DNA of 16,583 nt, taken from Gammaproteobacteria bacterium. GTDB taxonomy: Bacteria > Pseudomonadota > Gammaproteobacteria > SZUA-229. Below, piece after piece: positions 1 to 6,274 of the stretch. Numbering within the stretch: position 1 is the stretch's first letter; each line of letters begins with the position of its first letter. Below the pieces are notes generated by a model. The model saw only the letters and a program-made list of their open reading frames with translations. It was not told the origin of the DNA and ran no database searches. Position numbers and translations under genes: made by a program. Location of the stretch: contig JAOUPA010000030.1 in assembly GCA_029880105.1 (NCBI GenBank), positions 1-16,583 of the forward strand, in the 5' to 3' direction.

Positions 1-46
1 TTTCAATATCCTGCCCCTGCAACATGACTTCACTCAACCAAAGCAT
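1..46 (-). CDS. Start of an unidentified gene (partial, runs off the left edge)
   Basis: An ATG at 46 on the minus strand opens a frame of 15 codons (MLWLSEVMLQGQDIE) that stays open to the window edge. An AGAGGA purine-rich ribosome-binding site lies about ten bases before it (around 55-61), better than the sites seen for the upstream oxygenase gene. The start lies 20 bases beyond the oxygenase stop codon on the same strand, the spacing expected for a co-transcribed next gene. Too little protein is visible to name a family, and a second in-frame ATG at 25 is possible. Confidence 0.4.
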   Translation of the reverse strand, partial: MLWLSEVMLQGQDIE

Positions 47-65
47 TCTTATACATCCTCTTTCA

Positions 66-1001
66 TTAAATCTGTTCCAGCATGCCGGTTTCGGCAATGC
101 GATCGTAATATCGCGCTCTATACATCAACCGTTGCTGCGTTTCACTATCTTCAAAACCGGTGCGATTGTGCAGTATGTTTTTGCAGATAATACCCTGACC
201 TGCATCTAGCCTGTGCCTGAACGTGATGCTGTCATCCACCAGCAGGGTATTAATTCGTGCTACCGCCTGCTGCGTGGTCTTATCATCACGCCATTCGATG
301 TTTCGCTTTCTCGCCGAGTAGCGCATATGCAGGCTACCCGTGGCCTGATCAACCGAAAACACCGGTCCGGTCATGGCACCACGTATCTCTGCACCCTCTT
401 CTGTATTGGCCGGTATCGTCATGGCCTGTGGGTGCATTAAGGCCTCAATCCATGCCGGGTTTTCATCACGTAAATATATATAGAGTAACTCGTGATCCAG
501 CAGCCGGCTGACACCACCCTCCGGGGCAGGGCTGACACAGTGCAGGATAATCGCCCGAATCTGCCTGTCCGGTGCGTTATAGTAACCATCCGTATGCCAG
601 CTCAACGGCCTATTGGTGTACGGAATATACTGGTTACCCTGCTGCGAGCGCACCTGCAGGCTACTCACATTATCCTCATCCGACCTCAGGTTACCATCCA
701 GTGAAGACAGGCCTAACTGTCTGCCAATGGCATGCACCAGCGTTTTATCCTGCATCATCGGGTCATGCAACTGATAGATAGCCATGCCCGTATCCTTGCA
801 TAAACCAGTAATAGCCTGAATTTCAGCCTTACTGAGTAAATATGGGTCCTCAATCGCCACTTTCAATGCCTCAGCATCACGCGGCCTGACATTGAACTTA
901 TGCTGGCGCCAGTTCTCGTAATCCGTTGCATAGCTCAGCTCGAAAACCTTTGCAGGGTTGTACGTTTTAATATGCTTATGCTTGGTATCAGGGTTTGTCA
1001 T
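66..1001 (-). CDS. TauD/TfdA-superfamily 2-oxoglutarate/Fe(II) dioxygenase (gamma-butyrobetaine hydroxylase-like)
   Basis: A 311-residue cytosolic non-heme iron oxygenase expected to couple 2-oxoglutarate decarboxylation to hydroxylation of an unknown substrate. The facial triad is visible: HTD at residues 136-138 (context LSWHTDGYYN) and distal His278 in ILHNRTGF, followed by Arg295/Arg297 (YRAR), likely 2-oxoglutarate ligands. The LHC..PAPEGGVSRLLD stretch after the HxD motif resembles the gamma-butyrobetaine hydroxylase branch more than taurine dioxygenase, but the N-terminal zinc domain of true butyrobetaine hydroxylases is not evident. I chose the ATG at 1001. The frame can be extended to a TTG at 1076 (336 residues), but the extra 25 residues look unlike the family and neither start has a clear ribosome-binding site. 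It is divergent from dsrA. A link to sulfur metabolism, such as releasing sulfite from an organosulfonate, is only a guess. Confidence 0.85.
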   Translation of the reverse strand: MTNPDTKHKHIKTYNPAKVFELSYATDYENWRQHKFNVRPRDAEALKVAIEDPYLLSKAEIQAITGLCKDTGMAIYQLHDPMMQDKTLVHAIGRQLGLSSLDGNLRSDEDNVSSLQVRSQQGNQYIPYTNRPLSWHTDGYYNAPDRQIRAIILHCVSPAPEGGVSRLLDHELLYIYLRDENPAWIEALMHPQAMTIPANTEEGAEIRGAMTGPVFSVDQATGSLHMRYSARKRNIEWRDDKTTQQAVARINTLLVDDSITFRHRLDAGQGIICKNILHNRTGFEDSETQQRLMYRARYYDRIAETGMLEQI

Positions 1002-1134
1002 ACAATAGTCAGGCTGCGGCAAAGGTGACCAAGGATGGGGGCATTCGCGCTGAAAGACAATATCACCTAAGGGCAAGCATACTTTGCAGGCAGGTGCTGG
1101 TGATTTTATACCTTATATATACAGGCCATATTCA

Positions 1135-1174
1135 AGGGGTAAATGACTTATTTTTTTGAATTTATGCTACTCAT
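1135..1174. promoter_or_regulatory. Two NarL-type heptamer-like sites in opposite orientation
   Basis: TACCCCT on the minus strand (1141-1135) and TACTCAT on the plus strand (1168-1174) both fit the NarL heptamer consensus TACYYMT known from enterobacteria. A one-mismatch copy (TACCCTT) lies on the minus strand at 1252-1246. They matter only because a NarL-type regulator is encoded at the end of this gene cluster. Matches to so short and degenerate a motif arise by chance, so this is weak. Confidence 0.2.
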
Positions 1175-1206
1175 TATAGAAATCTTCAAAAAAATAAAAA
1201 AAACTC

Positions 1207-1252
1207 TATCCCTTTGGGGGTAAGACGGGCTTACTCCCCTCCCCCAAGGGTA
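1207..1252. repeat. GC-rich imperfect inverted repeat upstream of the dsrA promoter
   Basis: The left arm TATCCCTTTGGGGG (1207-1220) followed by TAAG pairs with CTTA (1230-1233) and, after a TCCCCT insertion at 1235-1240, with CCCCCAAGGGTA (1241-1252). Single T bulges at 1209 and 1213 interrupt the outer stem. It lies about 120-165 bases upstream of the predicted dsrA start site, so it may be a protein-binding site, or an RNA structure if transcription starts further upstream. No T-run follows on the plus strand, which argues against a terminator in that direction. Confidence 0.5.
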
Positions 1253-1337
1253 GGGTTTATCCATTTGCCCGGCACGCCTACACTCTCGTCCCATAAATTT
1301 CCCCATGGGTGATGGCAAATCATTACCGGTGGAGATA

Positions 1338-1366
1338 TTGAGAACAGATTGATTTGGGAATACAAT
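1338..1366 (+). promoter_or_regulatory. Predicted sigma70-type promoter of the dsr operon
   Basis: TTGAGA (1338-1343) and TACAAT (1361-1366) are separated by exactly 17 bases and each differs from the consensus hexamers at one position. Transcription would begin near 1373, giving a leader of about 70 bases before dsrA. No other pair in the intergenic region is as good. Confidence 0.6.
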
Positions 1367-1379
1367 CGGTTCCCCGATT
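1364..1379. promoter_or_regulatory. Palindrome overlapping the -10 box and predicted start site of dsrA
   Basis: AATCGG-TTCC-CCGATT is a perfect inverted repeat with 6-base arms. Its left arm shares bases with the TACAAT -10 box and the rest covers the predicted transcription start. This is a classical position for a repressor operator. The binding protein is unknown. Confidence 0.45.
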
Positions 1380-1396
1380 TCGACCAAAACTCATAC

Positions 1397-1415
1397 TCTG
1401 ATCGTATAGATCAGA
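1397..1415. promoter_or_regulatory. Palindrome in the dsrA leader
   Basis: TCTGATC-GTATA-GATCAGA is a perfect inverted repeat with 7-base arms, centred about 33 bases downstream of the predicted start site and ending 16 bases before the ribosome-binding site. It could be a second operator or a small hairpin in the mRNA leader. The two uses cannot be told apart from sequence. Confidence 0.45.
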
Positions 1416-1443
1416 AAAATGGCGATACAACAGGAGACAATCC

Positions 1444-2706
1444 ATGGCCAAAAAGATTTATGAAACACCAATGCTGGACGTCCTTGAAGAAGGACCATGG
1501 CCCAGTTTTATTTCTGGTATCAAAAGACTTCGTGATGAGCACCCTAGTGAGCGCATCCAGGAAGTAACAAGCAGCCTTCTCGGCCAGCTTGAGCATTCTT
1601 ACGAAACCCGTAAAGGATACTGGAAAGGCGGCACCGTATCAGTATTTGGTTATGGCGGTGGTATTATCCCTCGCTTCTCAGAAGTAGCTTCTGCTTTCCC
1701 TGCATCTAAAGAATTCCACACTATTCGTGTACAGCCACCTGCTGGTAACCACTACACAACAGCTATGTTGCGTCAGTTGGGCGACAGCTGGGAAAAATGG
1801 GGCTCAGGTCTGCAAACTTTCCACGGCCAGACTGGTAACATCATGTTCATCGGTACTGACACTGCAGGTACTCAGCATTTCTTTGATGAGATCAATGAAT
1901 ACGGCTGGGATCTTGGTGGTGCTGGTCCATGTGTACGTACTGCTATGTCATGCGTTGGTGCTTCACGTTGTGAAATGTCATGTGCAAACGAGCATGGTAT
2001 CCACCGTCACCTGGTAAACAACTTTACTGATGACGTTCACCGTCCTGCTCTGCCTTACAAATTCAAATTCAAAGTTTCAGGTTGTCCTAACGACTGCCAG
2101 AACGCCATTGAGCGTGCTGACATGGCCGTAATCGGTACATGGCGCGACGAAATGAAAGTTGATCAGGCTGAAGTTAAGGCATACGTTGCTGCCAAAGGCC
2201 GTCAGTACATTATCGATAACGTTACTACACGTTGCCCAACCAATGCACTGGTTCTAAACGACGACGACACACTGACTGTTGATAACCACAACTGTGTACG
2301 TTGCATGCACTGCCTGAACGTAATGCCTAAAGCACTTCACCCTGGTGATGACAAAGGCGTAACCATCCTGATTGGTGGTAAACGCACGCTGAAGATTGGT
2401 GACTTGATGGGTACTGTTGTTATTCCATTCAAGAAACTGGAAACAGAAGAAGATTACGAAAGCCTGGTTGAGCTTGCTGAAGAAATCATTGATTTCTGGG
2501 CTGAAAACGGCCTTGAGCACGAGCGCTGCGGTGAGATGATCGAGCGTATCGGTCTGGTGAACTTCCTTGAAGGTGTTGACTATGATCTGGAAGTTGATCC
2601 AAACATGGTTAACAACCCACGTCAGAGCTCATATATCCGTATGGATGGCTGGGATGACGAAGCTGTTAAGTGGTTCGAGCGCAAGCAAGAAGCGGCTAAC
2701 GCATAA
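1444..2706 (+). CDS. dsrA: Reverse dissimilatory sulfite reductase alpha subunit DsrA
   Basis: Alpha subunit of the cytoplasmic alpha2beta2 siroheme enzyme that, in sulfur oxidisers, runs toward sulfite from DsrC-bound sulfur. The 420-residue length is normal. The siroheme-[4Fe-4S] ligands are visible as C170-x5-C176 (SCVGASRC) and C214-x3-C218 (GCPNDC). The inserted ferredoxin domain has C264 (TRCPTNA) plus C284, C287 and C290 (CVRCMHC), followed by LNVMPKAL, the typical DsrA ending. Start: ATG at 1444 with AGGAGA six bases upstream. It is the first gene of the operon, downstream of a good promoter with two palindromes. Assignment to the oxidative branch rests on the neighbours dsrEFH and dsrL; a tree would be needed to confirm it. 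Confidence 0.99.
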   Translation: MAKKIYETPMLDVLEEGPWPSFISGIKRLRDEHPSERIQEVTSSLLGQLEHSYETRKGYWKGGTVSVFGYGGGIIPRFSEVASAFPASKEFHTIRVQPPAGNHYTTAMLRQLGDSWEKWGSGLQTFHGQTGNIMFIGTDTAGTQHFFDEINEYGWDLGGAGPCVRTAMSCVGASRCEMSCANEHGIHRHLVNNFTDDVHRPALPYKFKFKVSGCPNDCQNAIERADMAVIGTWRDEMKVDQAEVKAYVAAKGRQYIIDNVTTRCPTNALVLNDDDTLTVDNHNCVRCMHCLNVMPKALHPGDDKGVTILIGGKRTLKIGDLMGTVVIPFKKLETEEDYESLVELAEEIIDFWAENGLEHERCGEMIERIGLVNFLEGVDYDLEVDPNMVNNPRQSSYIRMDGWDDEAVKWFERKQEAANA

Positions 2707-2726
2707 GCTTTAATTAAAAATAACAC

Positions 2727-2764
2727 GGAGGGGGCTAATGCCCCCTTCTAAATAACTTATTTAG
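2727..2764 (+). other. dsrA-dsrB intercistronic hairpin plus adjoining palindrome
   Basis: GGAGGGGGC-TAAT-GCCCCCTTC (2727-2748) forms a 9-pair stem with one G-T wobble. CTAAATAA-C-TTATTTAG (2748-2764) is a second perfect palindrome that abuts it. No T-run follows the GC-rich stem, so it is unlikely to stop transcription. It more plausibly stabilises or punctuates the mRNA. The dsrB ribosome-binding site (GAGGAA, 2775-2780) lies just downstream. Confidence 0.6.
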
Positions 2765-2785
2765 AAAATTATTTGAGGAATAACC

Positions 2786-3859
2786 ATGAGTGATAAACCT
2801 CGTTCACCCATTGAATCTGGATGCCCTGACGCATTCCAGTATATGCACCCTGTTATGCGCAAAAACTACGGCGCATGGAAATATCATGAGCACCCACGCC
2901 CCGGCGTTCTGCGTCACGTAGCCTATAGCGGTGACGAAATCTGGACTGTACGTGTTGGTACACAACGTATTCTGGATATTTTCAGCCTGCGTACACTTTG
3001 TGATATCGGTGATAACTTTGCCGATGGCTACATTCACTTCACTATCCGTAGTAACGTTGAATACATGGTTGCGGATGCGGCTAAAGTTGAGCCTCTGATC
3101 AAAGCTGTTGAAGACGCTGGCTACATCGTAGGTGGTACACAGAACTCTGTTACCATGCTGTCTCACACTCAGGGTTGGCTGCACTGTGATATTCCTGGTA
3201 CAGACGCATCAGGTGTTGTTAAGTCTATGATGGACGAGCTGATCGACGAGTTCCGTAATGCAAACATGCCTAACCGTGTGCATATTACGACTTCTTGCTG
3301 CCAGATTAACTGTGGTGGCCAGGGTGACATCGCTATTAACGTACAGCACACCAAGCCACCTAAAATCAACCATGACCTGGTTTCAAACGTTTGTGAGCGT
3401 CCTACTGTAGTTGCTCGCTGCCCTGTTGCTGCGATTCGTCCTGCAATGGTTAACGGCAAACCTACACTGGAAGTTGATGAGAAGAAATGTATCTGCTGTG
3501 GTGCATGTTTCCCTCCTTGTCCTCCAATGCAGATCAACGATGCTGAGCACTCTAAACTGGCTATCTGGGTTGGTGGTAACCACTCAAATGCTCGTAGCAA
3601 GCCTACTTTCCAGAAACTGGTTGCTGCTGGCGTGCCTAACAACCCACCACGTTGGCCTGAAGCGACTGCCATCGTTAAGCAGATTCTAAAAGCTTACAAA
3701 GAAGATGCGAAAGACTGGGAGCGTATTAATGACTGGATCGAGCGTATCGGCTGGCCACGTTTCTTCGAGAAGACAGGTCTTCCGTTCACCAAGTACCACA
3801 TTGATAACTGGCGCGGTGCACGTAATAGCTTGAATGCATCAACCCACATCCGTTTCTAA
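2786..3859 (+). CDS. dsrB: Reverse dissimilatory sulfite reductase beta subunit DsrB
   Basis: Beta subunit pairing with DsrA; together they carry siroheme and several [4Fe-4S] clusters. The protein has 357 residues, the family length. Visible marks are WLHCDIPGTDAS (Cys134) and the cysteine group C171, C172 and C176 (SCCQINC) for the cofactor site. The ferredoxin domain has C212 (RCPVAAI) and a run C235, C238, C241, C245 (CICCGACFPPCPPM). Start: ATG at 2786, five bases after AGGAA. It is separated from dsrA by 79 bases with hairpins, unusually structured for two subunits made in equal amounts. The dsrE ribosome-binding site overlaps its stop codon, indicating translational linkage downstream. 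Confidence 0.99.
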   Translation: MSDKPRSPIESGCPDAFQYMHPVMRKNYGAWKYHEHPRPGVLRHVAYSGDEIWTVRVGTQRILDIFSLRTLCDIGDNFADGYIHFTIRSNVEYMVADAAKVEPLIKAVEDAGYIVGGTQNSVTMLSHTQGWLHCDIPGTDASGVVKSMMDELIDEFRNANMPNRVHITTSCCQINCGGQGDIAINVQHTKPPKINHDLVSNVCERPTVVARCPVAAIRPAMVNGKPTLEVDEKKCICCGACFPPCPPMQINDAEHSKLAIWVGGNHSNARSKPTFQKLVAAGVPNNPPRWPEATAIVKQILKAYKEDAKDWERINDWIERIGWPRFFEKTGLPFTKYHIDNWRGARNSLNASTHIRF

Positions 3860-3868
3860 GGTGGCATT

Positions 3869-4261
3869 GTGAAATTTGCACTTCAAATTAACGAAGGACC
3901 TTACCAGCACCAGGCAGCTGATTCAGCGATTCAGTTCACTAAAGCTGCGCTGGCTAAGGGCCATGAAATTTTCCGCGTGTTCTTCTATCACGACGGCGTG
4001 AATAATGCGACTCGACTCGCTATTCCTCCTCAGGATGACCGTAACATTACTCAGGAATGGGTTAAGTTACAGAAAGAACATAATCTTGATCTGGTTGTTT
4101 GTATTGCTGCAGCACAACGCCGTGGCCTGATTGACGAAGATGAAATGAATCGTCAGGGTAAAGATGCCAACAACATTTCAGAGGGTTTCCGCATTTCAGG
4201 TTTGGGTCAGTTGATCGAAGCCGGAATTGAAGCGGATCGCCTGATCGTTTTCGGTGCATAA
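3869..4261 (+). CDS. dsrE: Sulfur-relay subunit DsrE
   Basis: DsrE forms the cytoplasmic alpha2beta2gamma2 DsrEFH hexamer that accepts persulfide sulfur and hands it to DsrC. The protein is 130 residues of the DsrE/TusD fold, with the active-site cysteine Cys78 in DLVVCIAAAQRRG, the position reported as essential in Allochromatium vinosum. This cysteine separates sulfur-oxidiser DsrE from inactive paralogues. Start: GTG at 3869, with AAGGTGG overlapping the dsrB stop codon; no nearby ATG fits. It lies 9 bases after dsrB and 11 bases before dsrF. The homologous tRNA-thiolation set TusBCD is an alternative for isolated genes but not in this dsr context. Confidence 0.97.
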   Translation: MKFALQINEGPYQHQAADSAIQFTKAALAKGHEIFRVFFYHDGVNNATRLAIPPQDDRNITQEWVKLQKEHNLDLVVCIAAAQRRGLIDEDEMNRQGKDANNISEGFRISGLGQLIEAGIEADRLIVFGA

Positions 4262-4272
4262 GGGGAAATACC

Positions 4273-4674
4273 ATGGCTAAGAAATTCATGTATATCAACC
4301 GTAAAGCACCTTATGGCACTATTTACGCACTGGAATCTCTGGAAGTTGTACTGATTGGTGCCGCTTTCGACCAGGACGTAAGCCTTGCCTTCATCGGTGA
4401 CGGCGTTTACCAGTTGACCAAAGGACAGGACACTAAAGCTATTGGCCAGAAAAACTTCTCGCCTGTATACAGTGCTCTGGGTGATTACGAAGTAACTAAA
4501 ATTTACATCGAGAAAGAATCACTCGAAGAACGTGGCCTTACCCTTGATGATCTTCAACACCTTGTTTGGGAAGACGAGGACGAGGATTACGCTGAAAAAG
4601 ATTCAATTCGCCTGGTTAGCCGTGCTGAATTGGCCGATGTTCTTGATGAACAAGACGTATTATTGAGCTTCTAG
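4273..4674 (+). CDS. dsrF: Sulfur-relay subunit DsrF
   Basis: Second subunit of the DsrEFH sulfurtransferase, related to TusC. It has 133 residues and, as expected for DsrF, contains no cysteine, so it is structural rather than catalytic. The N-terminal KKFMYINRKAPYGTIYALE segment and the acidic WEDEDEDYAEKD stretch near residues 99-110 are visible. Start: ATG at 4273 with AGGGGA upstream, directly after the dsrE stop codon. It is placed between dsrE and dsrH with 11-base gaps on both sides, so the three are surely one translational block. Confidence 0.96.
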   Translation: MAKKFMYINRKAPYGTIYALESLEVVLIGAAFDQDVSLAFIGDGVYQLTKGQDTKAIGQKNFSPVYSALGDYEVTKIYIEKESLEERGLTLDDLQHLVWEDEDEDYAEKDSIRLVSRAELADVLDEQDVLLSF

Positions 4675-4685
4675 GAGATAAGAAA

Positions 4686-4988
4686 ATGTCATTATTACAT
4701 ACTGTAAATAAATCTCCCTTTGAATCTAACACTTTAGATGCCTGTCTAAACCTGGCTAAAAGTGGCTCAACAGTATTGTTGATAGAAGATGGTGTTTATG
4801 CAGCAACCTCAGGTAATGCTGTTGCTGACAAAATCAAAAATACTTCTGGTATCAACTTCTGCGTACTGGGTCCTGATGCCCAGGCACGTGGAATCGAAGG
4901 AAAGCTGGCCGAAGGTATCAAAGTTGTCGATTACGAAGGCTTTGTTGATTTGGTTGCCGAGCACGACGCTGTACAAGCTTGGCTTTAA
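4686..4988 (+). CDS. dsrH: Sulfur-relay subunit DsrH
   Basis: Third subunit of DsrEFH, related to TusB; 100 residues. Cys20 (LDACLNLAKSG) matches the single conserved DsrH cysteine known from Allochromatium vinosum. The LLIEDGVYAATSG segment is typical of the family. A second cysteine, Cys59, is present in NFCVLG. Start: ATG at 4686, with the ribosome-binding site GGAGATAAG overlapping the dsrF stop codon. The stop codon (4986-4988) falls inside a short AT-rich tandem repeat that leads into dsrC. Confidence 0.96.
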   Translation: MSLLHTVNKSPFESNTLDACLNLAKSGSTVLLIEDGVYAATSGNAVADKIKNTSGINFCVLGPDAQARGIEGKLAEGIKVVDYEGFVDLVAEHDAVQAWL

Positions 4989-5006
4989 TTTTTAATTTTT
5001 AATTTT
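4984..5006 (+). repeat. Three tandem TTTAATT units before dsrC
   Basis: TTTAATT occurs three times without interruption (4984-4990, 4991-4997, 4998-5004), followed by TT. The dsrH stop codon is in the first copy. Unstructured AU-rich RNA ahead of the strong GAGGAG ribosome-binding site of dsrC would favour ribosome loading, but this is inference. Confidence 0.7.
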
Positions 5007-5031
5007 CGTTCTCAACGAGGAGAGCTGTATT

Positions 5032-5364
5032 ATGCCTATCGAAGCAAACGGTAAAGTTTTTGAAACAGATGAAGAAGGTTATTTATCTAACCTGAACGAG
5101 TGGGAGCCAGCTGTAGCAACTGCAATGGCAGAAGCTGAAGATTGCACCCTGACTGATGAGCACTGGGATATCATCAATTTCCTGCGTGAATACTACGAAG
5201 AGTACCAGATTGCTCCAGCAGTACGCGTACTGACAAAAGCAGTTGGTAAAAAACTGGGCAAAGACAAAGGCAACAGCAAGTACCTGTACGAACTGTTCCC
5301 TTATGGTCCAGGTAAGCAGGCATGTAAATATGCTGGTCTGCCAAAACCAACAGGTTGTGTATAA
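5032..5364 (+). CDS. dsrC: Sulfur carrier protein DsrC
   Basis: Small soluble sulfur carrier that takes persulfide from DsrEFH, serves as substrate for DsrAB and exchanges with DsrMKJOP. It has 110 residues. The flexible C-terminal arm carries Cys98 (KQACKY) and the penultimate Cys109 (PTGCV), ten residues apart: the two redox cysteines that define true DsrC and are not both present in TusE-type homologues. Cys38 is extra. The EDWDIINFLREYY-like helix (DEHWDIINFLREYYEEYQ, residues 42-59) is characteristic. Start: ATG at 5032 with GAGGAG about ten bases upstream. The gene is preceded by an AU-rich repeat and followed by a strong hairpin, an arrangement that suits production in excess over the rest of the operon. 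Confidence 0.99.
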   Translation: MPIEANGKVFETDEEGYLSNLNEWEPAVATAMAEAEDCTLTDEHWDIINFLREYYEEYQIAPAVRVLTKAVGKKLGKDKGNSKYLYELFPYGPGKQACKYAGLPKPTGCV

Positions 5365-5375
5365 CAACTGACCTG

Positions 5376-5415
5376 AATACAGGGGATCAATCTCTGATCC
5401 CCTGTATTTATTAGA
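5376..5415 (+). terminator. Terminator-like hairpin between dsrC and dsrM
   Basis: AATACAGGGGATCA (5376-5389), a five-base loop ATCTC, and TGATCCCCTGTATT (5395-5408) form a perfect 14-pair stem. It is followed by a T-rich but interrupted tract (TATTAGATTTGTATTTTTT). It is placed inside the operon and its T-run is broken, so I expect partial termination or 3'-end protection of a dsrABEFHC message rather than a complete stop. Confidence 0.75.
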
Positions 5416-5454
5416 TTTGTATTTTTTGTAACTACAGGGCGAGACACTATAACC

Positions 5455-6216
5455 ATGACAGCTTTAAGTATCACATACGTCGTGCTTTTTTATGTGGCTA
5501 TGATCATTTTATTTGGCGGTCTTATCAACAAGATAATGCTGTACGCACGTGTCCCTGCTCCACTGAAAATACCTGTAACACCTGCGCCCTTGACTAAAGC
5601 TGGTGTGGTATACCGAATTTTTTATGAGGTTGTTTTCTTTAACAGCCTCTTCCGCGGAAGCAAATGGACCTGGATATTTGGCTGGATGTTCCATCTTTCA
5701 TTATTACTGGCCTTCTTCCGTCATCTACGTTATGTCATTTCGCCGGATTCTTTCATCTGGCCATTAGTAAACAACATGGTTGTACAGAGCTTTGGCCACT
5801 ATGCCGGCTTCACTATGGTCATTGGTCTTGCTGGTCTGCTGGCTCGCCGCATCCTGGTTGACCGTGTACGTTATATTTCTTCACCCTCTGATTACCTGAT
5901 GCTATTACTGATTATGGGTATTGGCGTCACCGGTCTGGGCATTGCTTACGTTTCACACACTGATGTTGTTCAGTTGAAGGCCTTCATTATGGGACTGTTC
6001 CTGTTTGACTGGCAGAACCTGCCCAGCGACAATGTCTTACTTGTTCACCTGACTTTGGTGTTGCTACTGGCAGTAATCTTCCCGATCAGTAAATTACTGC
6101 ATGCTCCGGGGCTGTTTTTTGCACCAACACGTAACCAGGTTGATAACCCACGTGAGCAGCGTCATATCTCACCCTGGGGTGCTGAACTTGAAGCCAAAGA
6201 TGGCCGTAACGCTTAA
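5455..6216 (+). CDS. dsrM: Membrane cytochrome b subunit DsrM of the DsrMKJOP complex
   Basis: Integral membrane heme b protein, distantly related to NarI, that moves electrons between the membrane and DsrK. Its 253 residues show about five hydrophobic helices (roughly 5-26, 72-92, 113-133, 146-167, 193-217). Histidines in or next to helices, His80, His90, His115, His198 and His216, are the candidates for heme ligation. The soluble C-terminal tail starts near residue 220. Start: ATG at 5455; a purine-rich stretch is present but no close ribosome-binding site. It is the first gene after the hairpin behind dsrC, and 58 bases before its partner dsrK. Confidence 0.97.
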   Translation: MTALSITYVVLFYVAMIILFGGLINKIMLYARVPAPLKIPVTPAPLTKAGVVYRIFYEVVFFNSLFRGSKWTWIFGWMFHLSLLLAFFRHLRYVISPDSFIWPLVNNMVVQSFGHYAGFTMVIGLAGLLARRILVDRVRYISSPSDYLMLLLIMGIGVTGLGIAYVSHTDVVQLKAFIMGLFLFDWQNLPSDNVLLVHLTLVLLLAVIFPISKLLHAPGLFFAPTRNQVDNPREQRHISPWGAELEAKDGRNA

Positions 6217-6274
6217 TAAAAATATTTGATCCGTACTGGAAAAAACTGCAACCATAAAAAGCTGAGAAACAAGA

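Larger units (their letters stand above)
1077..1443. promoter_or_regulatory. Divergent intergenic regulatory region between the oxygenase gene and dsrA
   Basis: About 370 bases without a convincing gene (440 if the oxygenase starts at 1001). The left part (1105-1205) is AT-rich with A and T tracts. On the minus strand a perfect TATAAT sits at 1178-1173, but I see no good -35 for it. The middle (1207-1252) is a GC-rich inverted repeat. The right part holds the dsrA promoter, two palindromes and the dsrA ribosome-binding site AGGAGA at 1432-1437, six bases before the ATG. Individual elements are listed separately. Confidence 0.8.

Noticed and set aside
1148..1387. 79-codon minus-strand frame in the intergenic region
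   Set aside because: Covers the dsrA promoter, palindromes and A/T tracts, has no recognisable similarity and biased low-complexity ends; treated as noncoding.
3169..3672. 167-codon open frame on the minus strand opposite dsrB
   Set aside because: No recognisable domain and complete overlap with conserved DsrB motifs, including the ferredoxin cysteines.
4950..4978. Possible internal promoter for dsrC (TTGGTT, 16-base spacer, TACAAG)
   Set aside because: Both hexamers are poor matches and lie in dsrH coding sequence; an internal dsrC promoter may exist but this sequence does not show it.
3869..4988. dsrEFH as the tRNA-thiolation set tusDCB
   Set aside because: The order, location between dsrB and dsrC, and cysteines Cys78 (DsrE) and Cys20 (DsrH) fit the sulfur-oxidation set.
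5426..5454. Possible promoter just upstream of dsrM (TTGTAA and CTATAA)
   Set aside because: Spacing is only 15 bases and the -10 would lie almost on the start codon, implying a leaderless message; not supported well enough.
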